NCBI GenBank assembly: GCA_035510605.1
Contig: DATKGW010000019.1
Coordinates: 1-31,488 of the forward strand
From: DATKGW01 sp035510605
Lineage (GTDB): Bacteria > Patescibacteriota > Saccharimonadia > Saccharimonadales > CAIOMD01
Direction: 5' to 3'
DNA length: 31,488 nt
Below, piece by piece: positions 1 to 8,628 of this stretch (position 1 is its first letter; every line of letters starts with the position of its first letter). The translations under genes were made by a program, and so were the position numbers. A model generated the notes under the pieces. The model was not told where the DNA came from. It searched no databases and saw only the letters and a program-made list of their open reading frames with translations.

Positions 1-282
1 ATATGTCACATCGGCAACATATGGGTTGGCTGTTAAATCTCTTTGTAATTTTGTAACATCCGTCTTTGGAGCATCATCTTTTAAATAAACCGATACTTTC
101 AAATTTTTAGATAATTCGCTAATGGCATTGCGGGCTGTGACATTCAAAACAACTGTCGATAAAATAATAATCAAGGCCACCATCATAACGGCCGTAGCGG
201 CAATGCTGAGCCAAGAATTCCGGAAGAAATCTTTTGTACCAGATATTATTATTCGCCTGAGGGTTATTAATCTCCGCTTCAT
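1..282 (-). CDS. ftsX: Cell division protein FtsX, N-terminal part (cut by window start)
   Basis: The frame opens with ATG at 282 and stays open for 94 codons to the window edge. The protein begins MKRRLITLRRIII, followed by a hydrophobic segment (about residues 29-48, SIAATAVMMVALIIILSTVV) and then a periplasm-like stretch with VSVYLKDDA. A basic cytosolic tail, first membrane helix and extracellular domain is the normal FtsX start. FtsX is the membrane partner of the FtsE ATPase, and together they activate peptidoglycan hydrolases at the division septum. Its ATG overlaps the ftsE stop (ATGA, 279-282), so the two are translationally coupled. The remaining helices lie outside the window. Confidence 0.9.
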   Translation of the reverse strand, partial: MKRRLITLRRIIISGTKDFFRNSWLSIAATAVMMVALIIILSTVVLNVTARNAISELSKNLKVSVYLKDDAPKTDVTKLQRDLTANPYVADVTY

Positions 283-962
283 GCCTGCTTGTATCCCCCA
301 CTGGCTCGATCACTGATTATTTGCCCGTCTTTTATAGTTATTACCCGCCTCTTTAATTTGTTAACAATGTCCTGATTATGAGTAGTCAATATTACAGTTG
401 TGCCGTATTTATTAATTTTTTCCAATACCCTGATTACATCCCAAGCATGCTTCGGGTCAAGATTACCGGTTGGCTCATCGGCCATTAGTATCTTTGGCTG
501 TCTGGCCACAGCTCGGGCAATTGCTAAACGTTGGCGTTCACCACCAGATAATTCACCGGGGTAACTATTTTCTTTACCTGTTAAACCAACAATTTCTAGC
601 ACTTTTGGCACAGTAAAACGGATTTCCCGATTGCCCATGCCAACAATCTCTAGGGCAAAAGACACATTTTCGAATACTGTTTTTCCGAGTAATAATTTAT
701 AATCTTGAAACACTACACCTATTTTGCGTCTAAGCAGTGGAATGTTCTTATCTTTTAAAGTTTCATAATCTATTCCATTGACTATTATTTTGCCGCTTGT
801 CGGCTTTTCTTCGCGGGTTAAAAGTTTGAGTAGTGTCGATTTGCCGGCGCCACTGGGGCCGACAATAATCACAAACTCCTTAGGCTCAACATGAAGTGAA
901 ATGCTTTTTAAAGCAGTACCACGCCGATTATAATTTTTTGTTACTCTATCCAATAAGATCAT
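279..962 (-). CDS. ftsE: Cell division ATP-binding protein FtsE
   Basis: This 227-residue ABC ATPase has all the core motifs: Walker A GPSGAGKST (about 35-43), Q-loop around VVFQDYKLL, signature LSGGERQRLAIARA (about 137-150), Walker B ILMADEPTGNLD and the switch histidine in TTHNQ. The VFENVSFAL segment and the downstream ftsX overlap identify FtsE rather than a generic transporter ATPase. It powers FtsX-dependent control of cell-wall hydrolases during division. No Shine-Dalgarno precedes the ATG; instead a TGTTATAAT box ends 8 bases upstream, so the mRNA may start at or next to the start codon. Confidence 0.95.
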   Translation of the reverse strand: MILLDRVTKNYNRRGTALKSISLHVEPKEFVIIVGPSGAGKSTLLKLLTREEKPTSGKIIVNGIDYETLKDKNIPLLRRKIGVVFQDYKLLLGKTVFENVSFALEIVGMGNREIRFTVPKVLEIVGLTGKENSYPGELSGGERQRLAIARAVARQPKILMADEPTGNLDPKHAWDVIRVLEKINKYGTTVILTTHNQDIVNKLKRRVITIKDGQIISDRASGGYKQA

Positions 963-970
963 TACAATTC

Positions 971-979
971 ATTATAACA
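971..979 (-). promoter_or_regulatory. Extended -10 promoter of ftsE, leaderless type
   Basis: On the minus strand TGTTATAAT is a perfect extended -10 (TGn plus TATAAT) followed by 8 bases and the ftsE ATG. Transcription starting about 7 bases after the box would fall on the start codon. I see no convincing -35. The strand assignment and leaderless start are inferred. Confidence 0.6.
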
Positions 980-1014
980 AATGTCGCTAATGGTTTTTAT
1001 AAGAGATCTTAGGA

Positions 1015-2100
1015 TTACCGTGCATGCCAGTCTAAGTACGCTTTAATAAAATCATCAATTTTACCGCTTAAAACTGCCCCTGTATTGCTGGTTTCACACC
1101 CTGTCCGTAAATCTTTGACCATATTATAGGGATGCAAAACATAGTTACGGATCTGGTTACCCCAAGCTGCTTGCTCATTCGGCCCTTTAAGTTCATTAAT
1201 TTTTTCTTTATGCTGTTCCATTTGCAATTGAGCTAATTTTGATCGCAAGATTGTCAGTGCCATTTCCTTATTCTGTAACTGGGAGCGTTCATTTTGGATA
1301 GCTACGTTTATACCTGTAGGAATATGAGTTGCCCGAACGGCCGAATCGGTGGTGTTAACACTTTGGCCGCCGTGACCACCAGCCCTATAAACATCAATTT
1401 TAAGGTCTTTTTCATCCAACTCGATCTCGTTGGGTTTATCTATTTTGGGCATAACTTCTACTTTGGCAAAGCTGGTTTGACGAAGATTATCGGCATTATA
1501 GGGACTTAAGCGCACCAGCCGGTGCACACCTTGTTCGCCCTGTAATTTTCCATAGACAAGCGGCCCGTCAATTTCGAAAGTGACACTTTTTATACCCGCT
1601 TCTTCACCTTTAGACTCATCAATAATTTTTACCGCCATACTTTTTTGAGCTTCTGCCCAGCGCAGGTACATACGCATCAGTATCTCGGCCCAATCCTGGG
1701 CATCGGTACCTCCGGCTCCGGCATAAATACTTATAATAACGTCATAGTCGTCGTATTGGCCTCTATAGAGTAAATTTTTATTAAGTTCTGTGAATGTTTT
1801 AACCAGTTTAGTGTATTGATTATCTAAATCTTTTATTAATGTTTCGTCATTTAACGACGCCAGTTCAAGTGCCTCATCACATTCGGCCTGTAACTTCTGC
1901 CATGGATCTAGCCGAGCTTTTAGTTTTGCCAATTGTCTGGTTATTTCCAAAGCCTTGGCGTGATCGTTCCAAAAATCCGATTTGTTGGTAGTCTTTTCTA
2001 AAACGACAATTTCTTGATTCAACTGACTGGCACCCAACTGGTCCAGTGCCTTTTTTATATCAGCTTCTAACTTTTTTAGTTGTCGAAGAATATCTTGCAT
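1015..2100 (-). CDS. prfB: Peptide chain release factor 2
   Basis: This 361-residue class I release factor has the catalytic GGQ at 244-246, in the context GGHGGQSVNTTDSAVR. The recognition-loop context HRLVRLSPYNADNLRQTSFA lines up with the RF2 SPF motif rather than the RF1 PxT motif, but the Phe is Tyr (SPY, 199-201). It releases peptides at UAA and UGA stops, and ftsE, secA and serS in this window end in TGA. Many bacteria control prfB with a programmed +1 frameshift near codon 25. Here the frame runs unbroken from ATG, with no CTTTGAC site. The upstream M16 gene ends about 36 bases before the start, and the promoter overlaps its last codons. Confidence 0.95.
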   Translation of the reverse strand: MQDILRQLKKLEADIKKALDQLGASQLNQEIVVLEKTTNKSDFWNDHAKALEITRQLAKLKARLDPWQKLQAECDEALELASLNDETLIKDLDNQYTKLVKTFTELNKNLLYRGQYDDYDVIISIYAGAGGTDAQDWAEILMRMYLRWAEAQKSMAVKIIDESKGEEAGIKSVTFEIDGPLVYGKLQGEQGVHRLVRLSPYNADNLRQTSFAKVEVMPKIDKPNEIELDEKDLKIDVYRAGGHGGQSVNTTDSAVRATHIPTGINVAIQNERSQLQNKEMALTILRSKLAQLQMEQHKEKINELKGPNEQAAWGNQIRNYVLHPYNMVKDLRTGCETSNTGAVLSGKIDDFIKAYLDWHAR

Positions 2101-2112
2101 AATTTATAACCT

Positions 2113-2140
2113 ATTATAACGTTTGTCTGATGTGTGTCAG
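2113..2140 (-). promoter_or_regulatory. Sigma70-type promoter of prfB
   Basis: On the minus strand a CTGACA -35 (2135-2140) is followed by a 16-base spacer and a perfect TATAAT -10 (2113-2118). The -10 ends 12 bases before the prfB ATG, giving a predicted leader of only about 5 bases. The -35 overlaps the stop codon of the upstream M16 peptidase gene. No Shine-Dalgarno is present. Confidence 0.7.
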
Positions 2141-3420
2141 CTATAAAGCTTGGCGATAGTGCTTCTAAGCTTTACCGTGTCGATACCTGGTGTCAAACCC
2201 ATAAAACCCAACCCCCAAGCTGTATTATCAAACAGCATTTTGGCGGCATCAATTATATTAACCCTAGTAATGGCTTTTATCCGCTTTGGAGTATCTGAAA
2301 AATTACGGATGCTATTATCAAATTCAAAGTCCTGTGAATACCAATTAGCCAGCTGATCGACTGTTTGAATCCCTCGTTGAAAAGTACCGAGGCCATATAA
2401 TTTGACTGCATCAATCTCCTGATCGGTAACCCTACCGGCACAAATTGCAGCTATCTGTTTTTGCATTAATTCAAAGAGTGGTTCAATATTCTGAGGTAAG
2501 ACCTGGCCTTGAATAAACCACACATGATTGTCTTTTGTCCTGTAATAATTGGCAAATAAGCTATAAAGTAAACCCCTTTCACGGGCAATTCCAAAAATCC
2601 TTGAATGAAATGTGTTAAATAACAAATCCTGCAGAGCCTTCAGGCTATCCCTTTCGTTGTCGTTCATAATACGGGGAATGGCACTTTCCCAACGATAATA
2701 CAAATTATCAACTCCTCTATGGAACATAACCAAAGGTTTATCGAGTGTCTTCGCAGTTTCTGTCGGCAAACTGATTTGTTTTCTACCTTTAAGCAACTGT
2801 AAATTGTCCAATCGGTTAATAATTGCTTCTCGGTGGGGTGTAATTTTTCCGGCGATAATGAAACGGGCGTTTTTGGTAAAATGCGTTTTTAAATAATGCT
2901 CTTTTACGTCTTGCAATCTTACCGCATCAAGCTGTTTGGCACGGACCTTATAGGTCAGAGGTATAAAACCAAGCGAATGTTCAAGTGCCAAACTAAGTTC
3001 CGTATCATAACTGTTTTTGCGGCTTTTCAGTTCTTCACGGACACTGGCAATTTCGGCTTTAAACTCACTGGGCAAAAACAGTGGCGATTCTATTGCCAAA
3101 CATAATAGGTTTAAAATTCTTTCGGTTTCGAATTCGGCACATTCAGCTAAATAACCGGTGTGATAATCAGCCGTGTAAGCATTGTTATAGGCTCCGTTTT
3201 TACAGAATTCCTGGCTGAAGGTACTGGATTTTTTAAATTCTTTATTAGCACCAAAAACAAGATGTTCCATAACATGGGCCGTGTCCATTTTACCGGTGGG
3301 AGATAAGTAGTCACCAGCTCTGAAATTAATATCAAAAGTCATCACATTGGCACCGGGTACATCAATTAACAGACCCTCCACACCATTGTTTAGCCGGATT
3401 AACTCGACTGAATGTTTCAT
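2137..3420 (-). CDS. M16 family zinc metallopeptidase
   Basis: This 427-residue protein has the inverted zinc motif HVMEH (H49, E52, H53) and a glutamate at 130, giving the HxxEH-x76-E spacing of M16 peptidases (pitrilysin, insulinase and processing-peptidase families). The second half (about 200-427) looks like the inactive M16 C-terminal half. There is no signal peptide or membrane segment, so it is probably cytosolic. It overlaps the secA stop by 4 bases (ATGA), so it is translated together with SecA. M16 enzymes degrade peptides in a closed chamber. Removal of signal peptides or misrouted peptides would fit the secA linkage, but that is inference and the substrate is unknown. Confidence 0.9.
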   Translation of the reverse strand: MKHSVELIRLNNGVEGLLIDVPGANVMTFDINFRAGDYLSPTGKMDTAHVMEHLVFGANKEFKKSSTFSQEFCKNGAYNNAYTADYHTGYLAECAEFETERILNLLCLAIESPLFLPSEFKAEIASVREELKSRKNSYDTELSLALEHSLGFIPLTYKVRAKQLDAVRLQDVKEHYLKTHFTKNARFIIAGKITPHREAIINRLDNLQLLKGRKQISLPTETAKTLDKPLVMFHRGVDNLYYRWESAIPRIMNDNERDSLKALQDLLFNTFHSRIFGIARERGLLYSLFANYYRTKDNHVWFIQGQVLPQNIEPLFELMQKQIAAICAGRVTDQEIDAVKLYGLGTFQRGIQTVDQLANWYSQDFEFDNSIRNFSDTPKRIKAITRVNIIDAAKMLFDNTAWGLGFMGLTPGIDTVKLRSTIAKLYS

Positions 3421-6017
3421 CTTTTGCGCCGGCTTTTTTTACGATTTTGGCGTTCGTGTTTATGAGCAGCTCTTCTTTTTTTGTCAGAAGCAGACTTACT
3501 AGCGGACCTTTTAACAGTAAAATCACTCTCGTCTACAATCTCAGCTTCGGTTATTGCATCGGCATTATCAACTGAACTCCGGGCAGCTCTGGTTAATTCT
3601 GTTTCGTGCATCGGTACTTGTTCTTCCGGGCTAATATTCACCGGCATAGCATGCATTAAACTGCGCAGCACTTCTCGCCTAAGTTGCAATTGCATGGTTT
3701 CGAACATGGCTTGGCCCCGGCGACGATATTCCACCAACGGATCGCGCTGCCCGACACTTGTCCAGTGAATTCCTTCGCGCAAATGCTCCATATCCTCTAA
3801 ATGCTGCATCCAAAGATTGTCTAGAATCTGGAAATAGATATCCCTCTCTACAATACGCATAATATCAGGGGTAAAAGCCGCTTCGCGGGATTGATACAGT
3901 TCTGTTGCCTCTTGCCTTAAAACCAGCGCAAATTTATCGGCAGAGGCATCAAACAGCCTATCAAGTGTCGGTGCATCAAACGGGAATACTTCGGTAATCA
4001 ACTTTTCGTAATCGGCGCTCCGACCAGGCAGCATCGCCAGTGCCGTAGATTCCTCTTCGATAAATTGCCTAATGCGGTCATTGATGTTGGCATTTTCCAG
4101 CAAAGCCCGGCGGGTTTCATAAGTGACCCGGCGGTGGCGGTTCATTACATCATCGTACTTGACAACATTTTTACGGGCATCAAAGTTAAAACCTTCCACC
4201 TTCTTTTGAGCACCTTCTAATGATTTACTGACAATGCGGTTTTCTAGCGGCATATCTTCATCAACTTTCAGGCGATCCATAAGAGACGCTATCCGTTCAC
4301 CACCAAAAACACGCATTAAATCATCCTCGGTACTGACATAAAATTGAGTCGCACCCGGGTCGCCCTGTCGACCGGTACGACCGCGTAACTGATTGTCAAT
4401 TCGGCGCGATTCATGTCTTTCACTGCCCAAAACAAATAAACCGCCCAGATCGGTCACTCCCTCTCCCAACACAATATCCGTTCCCCTACCGGCGATGTTG
4501 GTTGCCAAGGTCACGGCACCTTTTTGGCCGGCCTTGGCTATAATGGCAGCTTCTCTTTCGTTATTTTTGGCATTAAGCACTTGATGCGGAATACTGGCTT
4601 TGATTAACGCGCTGCCTAGTTCTTCGTTATTTTCAATCGACACGGTACCTAGTAGTACCGGCTGGCCTTTTTGGTGCATTTCTTTTACAGCCTTAACAAT
4701 TGACCGATATTTAGCTGCCTTGGTTTTATATATACGGTCCGGCATGTCTTTACGGATAACCGGTTCGTTGGTAGGGATATCAATCACGTCTAATTTATAA
4801 ATTTGGTGAAATTCTTCGGACTCAGTCATGGCCGTACCTGTCATACCGGATAATTTTGTATACAATCTAAAATAATTTTGGAATGATATTGTGGCCAGCG
4901 TCATTGATTCTTCTTGGACCGAGACGCCCTCTTTGGCCTCGATAGCCTGATGCAACCCCTCGTTATAACGTCTGCCTTTAAGCAAACGGCCGGTAAACTC
5001 ATCGACAATAATCACTTCACCTTCGTTAGTAACAACATAATCCTTGTCTTTAATAAACAAAGTCTGAGCCCGCAGAGCTTGTTCCAGGTGATAAATCGTC
5101 CGGACATTGCCTTCTTCATAAAGATTTTTTATACCCAGCAGTTTTTCGACCTTTTCAACACCCTCATCGTTGAGCGAAACTCGCTTTTCCTTTTCGTCTA
5201 CTATGTAATGCTCTGATTTGAGTTGAGATACCACCCTGGCAAATTGTTGGTAGGCTTGCCCACTGGAAGAGCTTGGAGCCGAAATAATTAAAGGTGTACG
5301 AGCCTCATCAATCAATATTGAGTCAACTTCGTCAACGATAGCAAAATTTAGTTCACGTTGGCGCAATTGATCAACTTCGCGCACCATATTGTCGCGTAAA
5401 TAATCAAAGCCAAACTCGTTATTTGTGCCATATGTTATATCCGCCCGGTAAGCTTCTTGCCGCGAACAGGGCCGGAGATGTCGAAAACGCTCATCGCTAT
5501 GCTCCTCGTTAGTGAACTGCGGGTCATAAATATATGACTCATCAGGGATAATAACACCGGCGCTGAGCCCCAAAAAATGATAAATTTGGCCCATCCAGCC
5601 GACATCACGCTGGGCTAAATAATCGTTTACCGTTACTACGTGCACACCTTTGCCAGTTAGGGCATTTAGATATACCGGAGCCGTGGCCACTAAAGTTTTG
5701 CCTTCACCGGTTTTCATTTCGGCTACCTTACCTTCGTGCAGTGTTATAGCACCAACCAATTGCACATCAAAATGACGCTGTTTAAGTACTCGCCAAGCTG
5801 TTTCGCGAACCAACGCAAAGGCATCCGGCAGTATTTTATCTAAGGATTCTTTTTGAAGACGTTCTTTTAATACTTCGGTTTGCTTAGCCAGTTCAACATC
5901 TTTCATCACCTTGTATTTGGTATCAAGTTTATTAACCTCATTAACTTTCCGGCTCATACGCCGCAAAGTTCCCTTTTGGTTATCACCCAATAATTTTTTT
6001 AAAAAATTACTACTCAT
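3417..6017 (-). CDS. secA: Preprotein translocase ATPase SecA
   Basis: This 866-residue protein is close to the usual SecA length. It has Walker A GEGKT (104-108) in MKTGEGKTLVATAP, the DEVD box (229-232) followed by SILIDEARTPLI, and motif VI QLRGRTGRQGDPG, with the preprotein-binding and helical-wing regions in between. SecA drives unfolded preproteins through SecYEG using ATP. The tail is Lys/Arg-rich (ending RQNRKKSRRKR) and lacks the Cys-rich zinc/SecB-binding motif, which fits an organism without SecB. A TATTAT box (6040-6045) and AGGAAGG (6032-6038) lie upstream, though the latter is 14 bases from the ATG. It overlaps the M16 gene. Confidence 0.97.
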   Translation of the reverse strand: MSSNFLKKLLGDNQKGTLRRMSRKVNEVNKLDTKYKVMKDVELAKQTEVLKERLQKESLDKILPDAFALVRETAWRVLKQRHFDVQLVGAITLHEGKVAEMKTGEGKTLVATAPVYLNALTGKGVHVVTVNDYLAQRDVGWMGQIYHFLGLSAGVIIPDESYIYDPQFTNEEHSDERFRHLRPCSRQEAYRADITYGTNNEFGFDYLRDNMVREVDQLRQRELNFAIVDEVDSILIDEARTPLIISAPSSSSGQAYQQFARVVSQLKSEHYIVDEKEKRVSLNDEGVEKVEKLLGIKNLYEEGNVRTIYHLEQALRAQTLFIKDKDYVVTNEGEVIIVDEFTGRLLKGRRYNEGLHQAIEAKEGVSVQEESMTLATISFQNYFRLYTKLSGMTGTAMTESEEFHQIYKLDVIDIPTNEPVIRKDMPDRIYKTKAAKYRSIVKAVKEMHQKGQPVLLGTVSIENNEELGSALIKASIPHQVLNAKNNEREAAIIAKAGQKGAVTLATNIAGRGTDIVLGEGVTDLGGLFVLGSERHESRRIDNQLRGRTGRQGDPGATQFYVSTEDDLMRVFGGERIASLMDRLKVDEDMPLENRIVSKSLEGAQKKVEGFNFDARKNVVKYDDVMNRHRRVTYETRRALLENANINDRIRQFIEEESTALAMLPGRSADYEKLITEVFPFDAPTLDRLFDASADKFALVLRQEATELYQSREAAFTPDIMRIVERDIYFQILDNLWMQHLEDMEHLREGIHWTSVGQRDPLVEYRRRGQAMFETMQLQLRREVLRSLMHAMPVNISPEEQVPMHETELTRAARSSVDNADAITEAEIVDESDFTVKRSASKSASDKKRRAAHKHERQNRKKSRRKR

Positions 6018-6084
6018 GACAGAAAATAAGACCTTCCTAATAATACTCCAAGAACAACTATAAAGATTCGTTGTCTATTGTAAC

Positions 6085-6468
6085 CTAAACCGAGGGCTTT
6101 TTTCGAACAATTTTGCCAAGTAATGCCCTGACCTTAATATTTTGGCGGCTGCTTTTGGATGAACCAACTGTTTTATAACGCCTAAGTTGCGTTTTCAGCT
6201 TTTCTTCGACTATATCAATCGCGGCATGCATATTTACAGTAGTTTCTTTAGCCGAGATTACTTCACCGGGCATGTATATAGTCACCTCAGCCGTGCACTG
6301 CTTTTTATCTTTAGCCTTCGCCTCTTTTAAAACTACTTCGGCGTGAGCACTCTTGCGGGCATGGCGAGACATGTAAGAATCAAGTTTGGAGATTTTTTTG
6401 CGAGCATATTTTTGAATATCTTTGCTGTCGCTGGTATGAATGCCACTGACTTCTAGCTTATTTATCAT
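6085..6468 (-). CDS. hpf: Ribosome hibernation promoting factor, short HPF/RaiA type
   Basis: This 127-residue protein has the HPF/RaiA pattern: an N-terminal strand (LEVSGIHTSDSKDIQKYARKK), a central AEVVL...CTAEVTIYMPGEVISAKE strand pair, and the closing helix MHAAIDIVEEKLKTQLRRYK, followed by a basic tail. It lacks the C-terminal dimerisation domain of long HPF. It binds the small subunit in the decoding region and stores ribosomes in an inactive state. Its ATG overlaps the serS TGA (6465-6468), and AAAGGA lies about 8 bases upstream. Co-expression with serS and proximity to secA suggest housekeeping rather than stress-only expression (inference). Confidence 0.9.
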   Translation of the reverse strand: MINKLEVSGIHTSDSKDIQKYARKKISKLDSYMSRHARKSAHAEVVLKEAKAKDKKQCTAEVTIYMPGEVISAKETTVNMHAAIDIVEEKLKTQLRRYKTVGSSKSSRQNIKVRALLGKIVRKKPSV

Positions 6469-7769
6469 ATGGTTTCCTTTCCGCCCATGTAAGTTCGCAA
6501 AACTGTAGGAATTATTATTTGGCCATTATTTTGTTGATTGTTTTCAATAATTGCGACCATGGTGCGCCCTAGCGCAAAAGCCGTCGCATCATTAGTATGA
6601 GTCAGCTCTACAGTTCCATCATTTAACTTAACTCTCGTTTGCAAACGTCTGGTTTGATAATCGGTCATGTAATCAGCAGTATGAGTTTCACAGTATCTGT
6701 TTTGCCCCGGCATCCAGGCCTCTACATCCACACCTCTGGCATTCGGCTTACCAATATCTGCAGTACATTTCATTAAAATGTGGTATGGAATTTCGAGCTG
6801 CTGCATTAAATATTCTTGAATAGCTATCATTAACAGATGCTCATGCAGGCTGGTTTTTGCAGTACTAAAAACTTCCATTTCTAATTTATCAAATTGGTGC
6901 ATCCTAATGATGCCCTCTGTATCTTTTCCGTACGTACCGGCTTCTTGTCTAAAGCTGGTCGAATAACCAATATAGCGTAGCGGCAAAGAATCTTCTGTAA
7001 AAATTTCACCGGCGTGCATGCTGCCAAGAGTATGTTCGGCACTACCAATTAGCCATAAATTATCATCTTCGCCATCAATGTGATAACGATCTTCTCGTGG
7101 CTCCAATCGATCCATTTGATCGTACATATCCTCCCTAATCATAACCGGAGGCAATATTGGTATGAAAACGTTTGGTTTTATGTTCAGCTCATTGTCGTTA
7201 ATAATTTTGGCTATAACTTCTTGGTTTGTCAGAGTATCAAGCACAAATTGGATAATCGCAAACTGCAAATGCACTAAGCCACCTTTAATATATGCAAAAC
7301 GACTACCTGTTACTTTCGAGGCTCGTTCTTTATCTATTAAGTCACGATTTTCGGCAAGTTCCCAGTGATTTTTGGGTTCAAAATCAAACTCAGGCTTTTT
7401 GCCCCACTCTTTTACGACCGCATTTTGATTTTCACTGTCTCCCACCGGCACGTCTTTAGTTGGCAAATTTGGTACTTGCTTTAAAAGATTCAGCCATTTT
7501 GCTTCGACTTCTTTTAATTGCTCTTCAAGCCCTGTAAGTTCAGATTTTAATTTCTTACCTTCGGTGATTAAAGATTGAACAGGCTTTTTATTTTTGGCAC
7601 TATGAGCGTTTATATTGCGCTTTTGGCGAAGTGTTTCTACTTTATTTAGGAGTATTTTTCGCTCTTCATCAAGTTTTAGTAAGCCGGATATATCGACTTT
7701 AAAACCTTTTTGTTTTGCCGCCTCAGAAACCTTATCTGGGTTATCTCGTAAAATCTGTATATCTATCAT
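6465..7769 (-). CDS. serS: Seryl-tRNA synthetase
   Basis: This 434-residue class II synthetase has an N-terminal coiled-coil arm (about 30-105, Lys/Glu-rich, LNKVETLRQKRN) that grips the long variable arm of tRNA-Ser. The class II motifs follow: motif 2 around SFRQEAGTYGKDTEGIIRMHQF and motif 3 near GRTMVAIIENNQ. SerRS charges Ser-tRNA and also tRNA-Sec where present. The motif 3 segment carries THTNDATAFALGRT where the usual family pattern is SNCTDFQARR-like, so it is somewhat divergent. It overlaps hpf by 4 bases. The ATG is 7 bases from a TATAAT box with no Shine-Dalgarno. Confidence 0.96.
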   Translation of the reverse strand: MIDIQILRDNPDKVSEAAKQKGFKVDISGLLKLDEERKILLNKVETLRQKRNINAHSAKNKKPVQSLITEGKKLKSELTGLEEQLKEVEAKWLNLLKQVPNLPTKDVPVGDSENQNAVVKEWGKKPEFDFEPKNHWELAENRDLIDKERASKVTGSRFAYIKGGLVHLQFAIIQFVLDTLTNQEVIAKIINDNELNIKPNVFIPILPPVMIREDMYDQMDRLEPREDRYHIDGEDDNLWLIGSAEHTLGSMHAGEIFTEDSLPLRYIGYSTSFRQEAGTYGKDTEGIIRMHQFDKLEMEVFSTAKTSLHEHLLMIAIQEYLMQQLEIPYHILMKCTADIGKPNARGVDVEAWMPGQNRYCETHTADYMTDYQTRRLQTRVKLNDGTVELTHTNDATAFALGRTMVAIIENNQQNNGQIIIPTVLRTYMGGKETI

Positions 7770-7776
7770 GTGACTT

Positions 7777-7782
7777 ATTATA
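7777..7782 (-). promoter_or_regulatory. -10 box of serS, leaderless type
   Basis: A minus-strand TATAAT sits in the short gap between the nuclease stop (7785) and serS, 7 bases before the ATG. The TG extension is absent and no -35 is obvious. The position predicts transcription starting on the start codon. Confidence 0.5.
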
Positions 7783-7784
7783 GA

Positions 7785-8588
7785 TTATTTTTCTTTAGAG
7801 TTGGTTTTTTTATTCAGATGATCAACAGTTAGCTGGGTGCGGGCTTTGGCATACATGCAGTATTCGCAGTCTCCACCCATGACAGCCTTGCCTACCATTG
7901 TGGGCATCTCGCCTTCTAGGCATTTCTTGAGTTCAAGTAGTGTTGGCTCTATCCAACTATCATCGGCTTTGTAGCCAATAATTTTGGTTTTAAATTCTAC
8001 TTTATTAAAAAAGCCATCAGCATCGCTTATCCCGTTGGCGTAGACAAAATAGCCGGTGTCGCTCACCTTAAAGCCATTTTGCCTAAATAACCATTGATAA
8101 ATTTCCATTTGCCTCTTATAAATTATCTGCCAATCGGCATCCAGGCTAACTTCGCTCTTTTTAGAAGTCGCTTTATAGTCAACGACTATTAGCTCACCTG
8201 CCGGATTAATCCATAGATCATCGACTGCACCAAAAACCAGCAGATTTGTCGGTTCGTGCAAAAACTGGATACCTACAAAGTTTTTCCGCCACTTGCTTAA
8301 GTCTTTATGTTCAAACGGAATTGCATCAATTTTGTGTTCAACCATCCAGTGGTGAGCGGTTTTACTTTTGCGAAATTCATCAAATTCTCTCTTTAAAAGC
8401 TCATCTATCGCTTTGTTTATCTGAAATGGCGGCGTGCTTGGTCTCTTAATTCCAAGTACCCTATCCAGCCAAAAACACCTAGGACATTCCACAAACAAAT
8501 CGATCTTACTGCGGCTCACTTTAAAGGGCTGCGTTTGCCCGGGCTTGTATTTTGTATCGTATCTTTTATATGTAGAAAAGTCTGCCAT
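7785..8588 (-). CDS. PD-(D/E)XK (RecB/Cas4-like) nuclease with two CxxC pairs
   Basis: This 267-residue stand-alone protein matches the PD-(D/E)XK superfamily: D123/D124 in FGAVDDLW, the core strand ELIVVDYKAT with D137 and K139, and the RecB-type QxxxY motif (Q160, Y164). A CPRC pair (C35, C38) near the N terminus and a CEYC pair (C241, C244) near the C terminus could together hold an Fe-S cluster or zinc, as in Cas4/AddB-type nucleases, although their usual cysteine spacing is different. It probably cleaves single-stranded or end DNA in repair. There is no cas gene or helicase nearby. The gene has its own leaderless-type promoter. Confidence 0.8.
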   Translation of the reverse strand: MADFSTYKRYDTKYKPGQTQPFKVSRSKIDLFVECPRCFWLDRVLGIKRPSTPPFQINKAIDELLKREFDEFRKSKTAHHWMVEHKIDAIPFEHKDLSKWRKNFVGIQFLHEPTNLLVFGAVDDLWINPAGELIVVDYKATSKKSEVSLDADWQIIYKRQMEIYQWLFRQNGFKVSDTGYFVYANGISDADGFFNKVEFKTKIIGYKADDSWIEPTLLELKKCLEGEMPTMVGKAVMGGDCEYCMYAKARTQLTVDHLNKKTNSKEK

Positions 8589-8595
8589 CTTGACT

Positions 8596-8604
8596 ATTGT
8601 AACA
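8596..8604 (-). promoter_or_regulatory. Extended -10 promoter of the nuclease gene, leaderless type
   Basis: Minus-strand TGTTACAAT (TGn plus TACAAT) is followed by 7 bases and the ATG at 8588. It lies in the 40-base gap behind rsmE. No -35 or Shine-Dalgarno is evident. Confidence 0.6.
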
Positions 8605-8628
8605 GTTCGACGTCGTCTGTGCGGTTTA

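Noticed and set aside
1015..2100. Programmed frameshift in prfB
   Set aside because: The frame is continuous from the promoter-proximal ATG, and no CTTTGAC with an upstream Shine-Dalgarno is present.
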